From: Promethearchaeota archaeon
GTDB lineage: Archaea > Asgardarchaeota > Lokiarchaeia > Sigyniarchaeales > Promethearchaeaceae
Length of the DNA stretch: 16,061 bases
Assembly: GCA_014729055.1 (NCBI GenBank)
Contig: WJKO01000216.1
Span: 1-16,061, forward strand
Direction of reading: 5' to 3'
In this document: piece after piece, positions 1-6,341 of the stretch
Numbering within the stretch: position 1 is the first letter of the stretch
How the letters are laid out: every line of letters starts with the position of its first letter
Position numbers and translations under genes: made by a program
Notes under the pieces: model-generated
What the model saw: the letters and a program-made list of their open reading frames with translations, nothing else
Database searches by the model: none
What the model was told of the DNA's origin: nothing

Positions 1-57
1 ATAATCTGTTGCTTTTTTGAAACCTATCGGTTTATATTGTTTGATATAATCCTCCAA
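1..57 (-). CDS. Possible N-terminal fragment of a protein running off the left edge
   Basis: On the minus strand a reading frame is open from a TTG at 57-55 to the window edge. It translates to a plausible protein-like stretch beginning LEDYIKQYKPIGFKKATDY. The same frame stays open upstream to a TAG near 106-108 but offers no ATG, GTG or other start, so either TTG at 57 is the start or this is an internal piece of a broken gene. Nineteen codons are too few to identify a family. It could be a gene start, a relic or chance. Confidence 0.2.
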   Translation of the reverse strand, partial: MEDYIKQYKPIGFKKATDY

Positions 58-91
58 AAAAATCTTAATGCTCGCCGTTTTACTAGAATTA

Positions 92-117
92 ATAGACTAA
101 TTCTAGTGTTTCTCTAG
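92..117. repeat. Perfect 10-bp inverted repeat with 6-nt loop
   Basis: The arms actagaatta (92-101) and taattctagt (108-117) are exact reverse complements around the loop atagac. The element lies between the left-edge minus-strand frame and the GTPase relic. It is AT-rich and lacks a following T-tract on the plus strand, so an intrinsic bacterial terminator is not convincing. It could be an operator or the scar of an element. The rest of 58-206 shows no gene; a TATA-like catataag at 167-174 may be the old promoter of the GTPase. Confidence 0.5.
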
Positions 118-206
118 ATTTGAATTTTAACCGGAATAAATTGTTAAACTTCTTGCACAAATCGGCATATAAGCTTTCCTTTTTTATCTCCAATTTTTAT
201 AAGAAA

Positions 207-649
207 GATTGAGAGACATCAAAAAATATGATAACACAAACCAATAATAAAAAGTTCGTTTGCACAAGACTATAAGCTTGGTGTTGGAGCGGATATTTCG
301 TGTTATAGATATAGGTCGTCAAGATAGATTTAAATTTATCCGCTCAACTTTTTATAAAGGCGCAAAAGGTGCAATATTGGTTTTTGATTTATCAAAACCA
401 TCTACTTGGGAAAATATGAAAGACTGGATGAATGAGATTAAGACATATGGAGGAAATATTCCCTTTTTAGTAATTGGCAATAAATTAGAACTACTTTCTA
501 AAATAGTACAAGTAATTGATAGAGAAGCATGTAGATCGGTTGTTGAAGATTGTGGCAATCTCTATATCGAGACAGAATCAAATGAAAGTTTGAAAGTTTT
601 TGACGCGGTTGCAAAATTGACACAGAGAATATTGGAAAAAGAGACTTAG
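207..649 (+). pseudogene. Decayed Ras/Rab-like small GTPase
   Basis: The longest open piece (TTG 260 to TAG 647-649, 129 aa) is clearly the C-terminal two thirds of a Ras-superfamily GTPase. The switch II segment DIGRQDRF (residues 17-24) replaces the usual DTAGQERF. It is followed by YKGAKGAILVFDLSKPSTW, then GNKLEL (73-78) in place of the G4 motif NKxD, and ETESN (104-108) in place of G5 ETSAK. A YKLGVGADIS effector-loop remnant is in a different frame (271-300). A third frame (207-254) reads D-stop-E-T-S-K-N-M-I-T-Q-T-N-N-K-K, which resembles GKTSMITQ with Gly changed to a stop and the P-loop Lys to Glu. Roughly 40 nt between effector loop and switch II appear to be deleted. With no P-loop and an Asp-to-Glu change in G4, GTP binding is unlikely. 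The family is abundant in Asgard archaea. A short expressed protein from TTG 260 cannot be excluded. Confidence 0.8.
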
Positions 650-2088
650 ATTCGTTTTTTAAGGTCTGAAAGATAGGTTAATTTAGATAATATTGAGAAT
701 GTTGATTCTAAGTTATAAACAATCGGAAGATAACAATCATGTTTGTTAGGCCGCTCTAACTCCTCGGAAAAGTTTGTTTTAAGTTCACGAAAACCACCAA
801 ATAATTGTAGCAGGACAGGGATATCAGGATGATTTTTAACCAATCTGCGTAATGATTCATAGTCTAAAATGGTTCTTCGACCCGCAATACTGCAAAAGAT
901 AATTATATCAAATAATTTCGAGTTCAAAAACACATCTATAACCTTATTATACGCTTTAGTTCCAATTTGCTCGATGGAAGCCCACATATCAATAGGATGA
1001 TCTATTTCTGCCCATGGCGGGAAAATTGTCTTTAATTCTGTTATCATCTCATCTGTTAATTTAGGCACCTCAAAACCGAAAATTTCTGCAAAATCGGCAG
1101 AAAGTACACATCCCGCGCCTGAGATACTAATTAAACCAATATTGTTTCCTTTAGGCAGACTTATATTTGTTGCTAGCTTTCCCGCCAATATAAGTTCAGG
1201 AAATGTATTTACTTGGATTATTCCCAATTGTTTACTCATTCCATCCAATAGTTTAGAGTTGGCTGCAAGCGAATTTGTATGGCTCTGTATTGCTTTTTGA
1301 CCTAGAGTAGATCTTCCGGAATTTAGTAGAATGATAATTTTATGATGGTTAAAAATTGCATCCTTGCATAATTCATAAAATCTTCTTCCATTATTAAGCC
1401 CTTCAAGATAGAAAGCAATAGCTTTCGTATAGGGATCAGAAATCAGGTATTCTAAAACATCACATTCATCAACATCGAATTTATTCCCTATTGCTAAAAT
1501 CTGGGAAATCCCTACATCTTGTGATTCGAAGAGATCAACAAAATAACCAGAAACAACTAAGCCCGTCTGTGCTACAATTGAAAGATTATTCTTATTCTGA
1601 TGTAATATTGGTTTTTTCTTAAAATCCATGATACCTGTGAAAAATCCGTTAATATTGTTGAAAATTCCGAGTGAATTCGGACCGATTATTCTTGTTCTAT
1701 ATCCATTCTTCTCTTCATATTCATTCAGAATATTGGTTATTTGTATTTTCTTTTGAGTTATTTTATCTTCTGAATTGCCAATATTTCCCGATTGAATTAA
1801 AATACATCTAACTCCATGCATTACACACTCACAAACGGTGTCAGCAACGTATTTTACGGGCAAAGAAATTATCGCCAAGTCAATATTAGAGCGAGCTGGT
1901 TCATTTATTTCATCAATTCGTTTAATGCACTTTATATCTGAGATTGATTCAGCTTTAGGATGGATAATATAGAGATTGTCTGGTTCAAATTCACGAACAT
2001 TCAACAACATATAATGACCAGATTTATCGGGATTTCTACTCACGCCAAATAAAATAATCGATTTTGGATCAAAGAAAGATTCTAACAT
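646..2088 (-). CDS. ADP-forming acyl-CoA synthetase alpha-subunit-like protein
   Basis: The 480-aa protein has the alpha-chain layout of NDP-forming acyl-CoA synthetases. An N-terminal CoA-binding Rossmann domain spans about 1-130 (FDPKSIILFGVSRNPDKSG). A ligase domain follows at about 135-300, with GPNSLGIF (136-143), GNKFDVDE (201-208) and the putative phospho-His in SHTNSLA (H270). A flavodoxin-like third domain covers about 310-480. Family members convert acyl-CoA, ADP and phosphate to acid, CoA and ATP, normally with an ATP-grasp beta chain, which is neither fused here nor present in the window. The usual SHTGSLAG and GGPG stretches are altered to SHTNSLAA and GAGCV. ATG 2088 lies 1 nt after the stop of the flippase-like gene and is preceded by a good GAGGT site, so the two form an operon. 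The 3' end overlaps the GTPase relic tail-to-tail. The family is firm; catalytic competence and substrate are uncertain. Confidence 0.88.
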   Translation of the reverse strand: MLESFFDPKSIILFGVSRNPDKSGHYMLLNVREFEPDNLYIIHPKAESISDIKCIKRIDEINEPARSNIDLAIISLPVKYVADTVCECVMHGVRCILIQSGNIGNSEDKITQKKIQITNILNEYEEKNGYRTRIIGPNSLGIFNNINGFFTGIMDFKKKPILHQNKNNLSIVAQTGLVVSGYFVDLFESQDVGISQILAIGNKFDVDECDVLEYLISDPYTKAIAFYLEGLNNGRRFYELCKDAIFNHHKIIILLNSGRSTLGQKAIQSHTNSLAANSKLLDGMSKQLGIIQVNTFPELILAGKLATNISLPKGNNIGLISISGAGCVLSADFAEIFGFEVPKLTDEMITELKTIFPPWAEIDHPIDMWASIEQIGTKAYNKVIDVFLNSKLFDIIIFCSIAGRRTILDYESLRRLVKNHPDIPVLLQLFGGFRELKTNFSEELERPNKHDCYLPIVYNLESTFSILSKLTYLSDLKKRI

Positions 2089-2089
2089 G

Positions 2090-4105
2090 CTATCCTACCT
2101 CTTCTATTTTATTCAATTCATCGTTTTTTTCTCTGATTATCATCAATTCAATTGCTTGTCTATCTGCATCCTCCCAAGGTATTGGAAATTTGTTATGTAA
2201 TGGGGAAACATCTGTCAGCCAGTTAGAGAATTTAGAAATAGGAACAAAAAAGATTTTACTAGGACCGGATATTTTAACTGCTTCATTAAAGATTTTTAGA
2301 CCATAATCATCCCATCCGCCGAAAAAAGAATAAAGCGATATGAAACAGAATAGAAAACAAACCACAAAGGCAAAAAGTACCGTAATGATCCCGGCAACAT
2401 ATATACCCATAGTGCCTCCAATAAGATTAATAATCCAATTGTGAACTGTAAAGAGCCAGAGCTTACCTACACCAAACGTGATTAATGCGGGAAAGATAGG
2501 TGCTATAAACGCTTGCCAAACTGGAATTTCTAACTTTACTACGTTTTTATGTATGAAAACCCATCTTATTAACATGAATCCGAAATCTGCTACGAAATTC
2601 CCCATTGGCAATATCCAAATCATTGCAACAATTCCATATTTCTGAGGAATTTGGGTTACACTAAGATATAACCAAGTTGTAATTAAACTAGCAATGTTAT
2701 GAGAAATGTCCATTAAGGAATTAAAGAGCTGATGGTTGGTCATGGTGAGTATTTGTTTACATGTTCCATCCAATCCTTCAACTAATATCGTATGTAAGAC
2801 ATTCGGCACTATAAATGGTATTGCTAAAAGATATGTTTGTAAATCATTCCCAGAAAAGATTAAGTCTAACAAGGCGGGAAAAAAGGTCATTACCACTATA
2901 CCAATACCCATTGTAAAAAATCCGTACCATTTGAAAATCTGCGCAATGTAATATTGGGTCAATTTCTGGCGACCGTTGTTGTAAGATTCGGATAAACCAC
3001 CCTTTAAATTTATACCCTCAGAACGTTTGGTTATGTTTGCGAGTTCATCCGCTGTTTTATTAAGCGTTTGAAGTGTCAAATAAGCTGGTACAGCTTCATA
3101 CCAAGCAAAGAAAACAAAAAATCCTGTTATTGATGAAAAAAGTCCGGGAAGCGATACTTGGATACCATATATAACCGAGGTTCTTATCACATCCTTCCCC
3201 ATTCTAGGGATAAATGTATCCGTGAGAGAGAAACCCATCTTTTTCAATATACGTTTAAAATAAAGAGCTGCTATAAACATATTAATAAAATCATCAATAT
3301 ATGTTCCTACTGCGAAACCTATTGCAAGACCCATTATTCCACCAATCTTTGGATTTGATTCACCCCATATTCTACCAAGAACAACAAATACAATCTCTAA
3401 ACCTTTTGTAATAATGTCCCTAGAAAAATAGATCTGGGCTTCTTTATCAAACTGCTGCAATCCTTTTATACATTTCATAAACATATCGAGCATTGCAGGA
3501 TATTCACGAGTAAGCATAATTAACATCAACCATTTTGCATATTCTAAACCAGAATCCGCTTTTAACATGAAGAGAATATACCATGATAACGATGTTACCA
3601 AAATTAAGCCAGTTAACATTTGATACCAAATATAGAAGCGAATATATTCGAGCATCTTATGTGGATTTTTAATTCGCCATTCAGCTAAAAATCGTTCGAT
3701 AGCAAATTGTGTAGGAATGTTGAAAATAAACTGTATAAAAGAAAATAGAATCATAGCGGAATCTGCATATCCTTTCGCCGTAGGATAGGGATATACCTTT
3801 TCTAAAAGGGTGCCAAATAGAGCAAATATTACAACACCCCCCAAAATTGCGAAGAAAAATTGATAAAAGTACCCTCCCAAAGGACGAGCATATCCGATTC
3901 TATCAAAATTATCAATATTTTCCAATTTTTCATCCTTGAATCGCTGTATTTCCTCATCACTAATCTCGTAGCCGATATAGTCACTAGAGGCAGGTTTAAT
4001 TGAGTATTTCTTTAGTGATTTAAAGAATCGCTTTATTTTATCCTTAACGGAGTTCTTTTGTTTCTGAGTAGTCTTGATATTTGATTCTTCGCTTAAATCA
4101 TCCAT
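2090..4105 (-). CDS. Large polytopic membrane protein, MOP/polysaccharide-flippase-like
   Basis: The 671-aa protein has about 12-14 hydrophobic segments, at roughly 80-104, 115-135, 156-181, 188-206, 234-247, 255-283, 308-336, 394-417, 424-442, 468-486, 490-517, 530-552 and 557-595. A basic, soluble N-terminal tail (1-70) and a C-terminal cytosolic-looking tail (about 597-671) flank the membrane part. Helix lengths, count and the amphipathic loops resemble the MATE/Wzx-type MOP flippases that move lipid-linked sugars across membranes. There is no diagnostic short motif, so this is a fold-level guess. It is the first gene of an operon with the acyl-CoA synthetase alpha-like gene. ATG 4105 has no Shine-Dalgarno site; a TATA-like stretch sits about 45-55 nt upstream on the minus strand. 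Membrane location is firm, transported substrate unknown. Confidence 0.7.
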   Translation of the reverse strand: MDDLSEESNIKTTQKQKNSVKDKIKRFFKSLKKYSIKPASSDYIGYEISDEEIQRFKDEKLENIDNFDRIGYARPLGGYFYQFFFAILGGVVIFALFGTLLEKVYPYPTAKGYADSAMILFSFIQFIFNIPTQFAIERFLAEWRIKNPHKMLEYIRFYIWYQMLTGLILVTSLSWYILFMLKADSGLEYAKWLMLIMLTREYPAMLDMFMKCIKGLQQFDKEAQIYFSRDIITKGLEIVFVVLGRIWGESNPKIGGIMGLAIGFAVGTYIDDFINMFIAALYFKRILKKMGFSLTDTFIPRMGKDVIRTSVIYGIQVSLPGLFSSITGFFVFFAWYEAVPAYLTLQTLNKTADELANITKRSEGINLKGGLSESYNNGRQKLTQYYIAQIFKWYGFFTMGIGIVVMTFFPALLDLIFSGNDLQTYLLAIPFIVPNVLHTILVEGLDGTCKQILTMTNHQLFNSLMDISHNIASLITTWLYLSVTQIPQKYGIVAMIWILPMGNFVADFGFMLIRWVFIHKNVVKLEIPVWQAFIAPIFPALITFGVGKLWLFTVHNWIINLIGGTMGIYVAGIITVLFAFVVCFLFCFISLYSFFGGWDDYGLKIFNEAVKISGPSKIFFVPISKFSNWLTDVSPLHNKFPIPWEDADRQAIELMIIREKNDELNKIEEVG
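2097..2101 (-). promoter_or_regulatory. Ribosome binding site for the acyl-CoA synthetase-like gene
   Basis: GAGGT on the minus strand lies 8 nt before ATG 2088 and inside the last codons of the upstream membrane-protein gene. It is the strongest Shine-Dalgarno match in the window and supports internal translation initiation on a bicistronic mRNA. Confidence 0.65.
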
Positions 4106-4118
4106 GACATAAAATTAG

Positions 4119-4150
4119 TTCAAATTTATTTCAAATTTTTCAAATTTATT
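4119..4150. repeat. Short phased TCAAATTT repeats in the divergent promoter region
   Basis: TCAAATTT occurs at 4120-4127, 4131-4138 and 4140-4147, spaced 11 and 9 nt, i.e. about one helical turn. The copies lie in the 117-bp region between the flippase-like gene and the gene at 4223. Phased A/T-tracts of this kind can bend DNA or bind a regulator on one face of the helix. Too short and AT-rich to exclude chance. Confidence 0.45.
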
Positions 4151-4173
4151 TAAATATCTTAAATTACAAATAC

Positions 4174-4184
4174 AACATATAATA
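4174..4184 (+). promoter_or_regulatory. Candidate TATA box for the gene at 4223
   Basis: The sequence acatataataa lies 39-49 nt before ATG 4223. An archaeal TATA box works about 25 nt before the transcription start, so a short leader of about 15-20 nt would be expected. No clear BRE is visible. Confidence 0.35.
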
Positions 4185-4222
4185 AATACAAAGTAGATTG
4201 AATTTAACGGATTGGGAATAAA

Positions 4223-4882
4223 ATGTCTAAAGAAGGATTTATACCACTATCTAACCAACTCGGAATACCCGGATCTTCTTATCGATTGCAATTAGGTCAA
4301 GTTAACGAAAAGTGGGCTGTTCGGCTAGCAAAAGGGCGAGAGATTCTTGACAGCAAAGTATTTGAAAAAAAGGATGAACCACCTAATGCAAATGAAGTCG
4401 TGGGATGGGTATTGCAAGTTCTTGTTATACCTAATATAAACCCCTATCAAATTGCAAAAAGTGTGGGTTTTATCAGGCAAGAAGCAATACGAAGATCGGA
4501 AGAACTTAAACAAAAACCGGCAATATCCATTAAAGAAGCAAAAGAAGCTAAACTCGAAGAGATTCCAGAAGAAGCAAAAGAAAAACTTAAGGAACAAAAG
4601 AAAGGTAAAGGTTGGGTTAAAGAAGAGGAGAAAAAGCCAGCAGCAGCAACGGCATCAGCAGCAGAACCCAAGAAAGACAAGTCTTCTAAAAAGAAGAAAA
4701 AGAGAACACTGCCTTCTATACCAACATCTTCAAGCAGTTCAACGGCTGCCCCAGCAACAACGGCATCAGCAGCAGAACCCAAGAAAGCCAAAGTAGAGAA
4801 AGCAGCCACAAAAGTTGATGAGAACACATATATTGTTAAAGTTCCGAAGGGCGTTAAAAAATTAATAATTGAATTTGAATAA
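4223..4882 (+). CDS. Unrecognised protein with charged low-complexity linker
   Basis: I do not recognise this 219-aa protein. It has three parts. The first is a compact N-terminal domain (about 1-92) with alternating beta-like (YRLQLGQV, KWAVRLAKG) and helical stretches and a hydrophobic core (VVGWVLQVLVIPNINPYQIA). The second is a long Lys/Glu/Ala/Ser/Pro-rich linker (about 93-198), predicted disordered or helical, holding two copies of TASAAEPKK (143-151 and 180-188) and a KKKKKR run. The third is a short C-terminal beta-like segment (about 200-219, YIVKVPKGVKKLIIEFE). There is no signal peptide or membrane helix, so it is probably cytosolic. The basic linker would suit binding nucleic acid, ribosome or membrane, but that is a guess. 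It stands alone, divergent from the flippase-like operon and convergent with the MFS gene. Its reading frame is supported by the intact structured ends. Confidence 0.8.
   Translation: MSKEGFIPLSNQLGIPGSSYRLQLGQVNEKWAVRLAKGREILDSKVFEKKDEPPNANEVVGWVLQVLVIPNINPYQIAKSVGFIRQEAIRRSEELKQKPAISIKEAKEAKLEEIPEEAKEKLKEQKKGKGWVKEEEKKPAAATASAAEPKKDKSSKKKKKRTLPSIPTSSSSSTAAPATTASAAEPKKAKVEKAATKVDENTYIVKVPKGVKKLIIEFE
4641..4676 (+). repeat. First copy of an intragenic 36-nt direct repeat
   Basis: This 36-nt stretch recurs at 4752-4787 with a single mismatch. It encodes the TASAAEPKK element of the linker in the protein at 4223. The near-identity at DNA level, including silent positions, points to a recent internal duplication. 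Confidence 0.85.
4752..4787 (+). repeat. Second copy of the intragenic 36-nt direct repeat
   Basis: Matches 4641-4676 at 35 of 36 positions and is in the same reading frame (copies start 111 nt apart, a multiple of 3), so the repeat can expand or contract without breaking the protein. Confidence 0.85.
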
Positions 4883-4913
4883 AAAGAAGTTAAAATAACC
4901 AATAGAAGTTTGG

Positions 4914-4949
4914 TTTGTTTTTTATTTTTTTGTTTTTTTGTTGTTTGTT
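4914..4949 (+). terminator. T-tract terminator of the gene at 4223
   Basis: A run of T-rich blocks including T6, T7 and T7 begins about 30 nt after the stop at 4882, with no hairpin. This is the form of archaeal intrinsic terminators. It overlaps the last codons of the convergent MFS gene, whose Lys/Asn-rich C-terminus is the complement of this tract. Confidence 0.6.
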
Positions 4950-6217
4950 TTTATTATATGCCTGATAATAAGAATTAGAACTCCACTGACAAACATTGGT
5001 ATTGAACTAATGATAAAAACATTTGTTGGAGAAGACTCAGCTTTTAATATCAAACCTAATGATGCAAATAATCCTTTACTTATTGCGAAAACCATTAAAA
5101 ATAATTGATAGATAGTTCCTTTCATTTGCTTTCGCAATATCTGCGATAGATACATAAACACATTGAGGAATAAAATATAAGTTATTCCAGAAAGCAATTG
5201 TATCACAATTGTAACAATAATTAATTCTGAAAGGTTAAGTATAGGGATTATAAGATAATATATTCCAAAAATCACTAATAGTAGGGAAAGATATTTTTGT
5301 GAACTCAGAGCTTTTTTATCCTTTCCCTCCCCGATTTTTATGGCAATTAAATATCCTACAATCATTAAAATTGATAATAATCCGACCCATAAACTGAATA
5401 CTGCAAATTCATCTGCTCCAAAAGTGTCTCGAATATATGGTTCATATACCCAATCAGACAACATATCTCCATTAAGCAACAGAGCAAAAAATAGCGTCAG
5501 AATCACAACTAATTTTTGATTTTTTAGATGTGGATTGGATAGTTCTTCTTTATTTTTTGTTTTATCTTGCAACTTGGATTCAGATTCTTCAGCTTCTTTC
5601 TCAATATTTTTGATTTTGCCCAATCTATTTTCTTGCATCTTTATTATTAACACCAATATGGGTACAGCTATAATACCACAGCCCAAAAAAAGAGCACTAA
5701 ATCCACTCAGATCTGAATATACTTCAATCCCTCCAAATATCATTGTGGCAATAATATTACCAATATTATTAGAGACCATGAAAAATGCCGTTGTTTTCTT
5801 TCTTTCCTTAGAAGTATGCAATGAATATACCATTAAACTATCAATAATTGCATCAAAAAGAGTTGTACCCAAATAGGCCAGAAAAATCATTAGCGAGAAC
5901 AAAAATAAATATTCAACAGGTGGGATAATTCCAGCAATAATGATTGAAACTATAAACAATACAACGCCAGTAATCATGTAATATTTTCTGTAATAAGGTT
6001 TTGTATCTGCTCGATCACTCAAATTTGCAAAAACAGGCTTTAAGATTATAGGCAATTTTGAGAATAACGGAATCCAAAATATAAGCATACTAGTTAATTT
6101 CAATTCATTTTCTAAATAAACTGGTAAAAACATGGACCAAAATCCACCAAACATACCTTGAACTAAATAAGATAAAACATACAATTTCATATTTGAATTC
6201 TTTCTGTCATCTTTCAT
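4922..6217 (-). CDS. Major facilitator superfamily transporter
   Basis: The 431-aa protein shows the two-bundle MFS layout. About six hydrophobic segments occur in 11-194, then a polar, Glu/Lys-rich central loop (about 195-236), then six more in 237-423. The loop between helices 2 and 3 carries a degenerate MFS signature, ANLSDRADTKPYYRK (64-78), in place of GxLaDrxGrk. A second acid pair, DWVYEPY (255-261), sits in the seventh helix. The short N-terminus (MKDDRKNSNMKLY) offers ATG codons at residues 1 and 10; the first has a weak GAGTGA site 6 nt upstream and is preferred. The gene is a single unit, divergent from nadA and convergent with the gene at 4223. The substrate cannot be told from sequence alone; nothing nearby points to one. 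Confidence 0.87.
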   Translation of the reverse strand: MKDDRKNSNMKLYVLSYLVQGMFGGFWSMFLPVYLENELKLTSMLIFWIPLFSKLPIILKPVFANLSDRADTKPYYRKYYMITGVVLFIVSIIIAGIIPPVEYLFLFSLMIFLAYLGTTLFDAIIDSLMVYSLHTSKERKKTTAFFMVSNNIGNIIATMIFGGIEVYSDLSGFSALFLGCGIIAVPILVLIIKMQENRLGKIKNIEKEAEESESKLQDKTKNKEELSNPHLKNQKLVVILTLFFALLLNGDMLSDWVYEPYIRDTFGADEFAVFSLWVGLLSILMIVGYLIAIKIGEGKDKKALSSQKYLSLLLVIFGIYYLIIPILNLSELIIVTIVIQLLSGITYILFLNVFMYLSQILRKQMKGTIYQLFLMVFAISKGLFASLGLILKAESSPTNVFIISSIPMFVSGVLILIIRHIIKTNNKKTKK

Positions 6218-6341
6218 ATTTCTTCACTCTTCATTTTAAGATAATTAATATTTTTTTCATTGTTTCTCATTATATATTTGTATTTGTTACTTTTAAAGCA
6301 AAAAATATGAATGAGGAAAAACGAAATAAAACTGAGAGAAT
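6218..6341. promoter_or_regulatory. Divergent promoter region of the MFS gene and nadA
   Basis: The 124-bp spacer is very AT-rich. The nearly symmetric attatatattt at 6270-6280 could act as TATA element in either direction. On the plus strand a 12-codon open frame (ATG 6307-6309, MNEEKRNKTERI) ends in a TGA (6343-6345) that overlaps the nadA ATG (6342-6344), an arrangement typical of coupled translation. Whether this leader is translated cannot be told. Confidence 0.4.

Noticed and set aside
260..649. GTPase piece as an intact functional 129-aa gene
   Set aside because: It starts at TTG without a ribosome site and lacks the P-loop; recognisable upstream GTPase pieces lie in other frames, so a pseudogene explains it better.
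2064..2306. Plus-strand 80-codon frame across the flippase/synthetase junction
   Set aside because: Antisense shadow of two well-supported genes, with no promoter or ribosome site.
4641..4787. Repeats as a CRISPR array
   Set aside because: Only two copies, inside a coding frame, no palindromic repeat character and no cas genes.
4452..4796. Plus-strand +1 frame of 114 codons, Lys/Gln-rich
   Set aside because: Out-of-frame reading of the same low-complexity repeats, with no ribosome site or non-repetitive domain.
4447..4902. Minus-strand frame of 151 codons opposite the protein at 4223
   Set aside because: It is the Ser/Ala/Phe-rich mirror of the Lys/Glu/Ala linker; composition bias explains the lack of stops, and the sense frame has structured ends.
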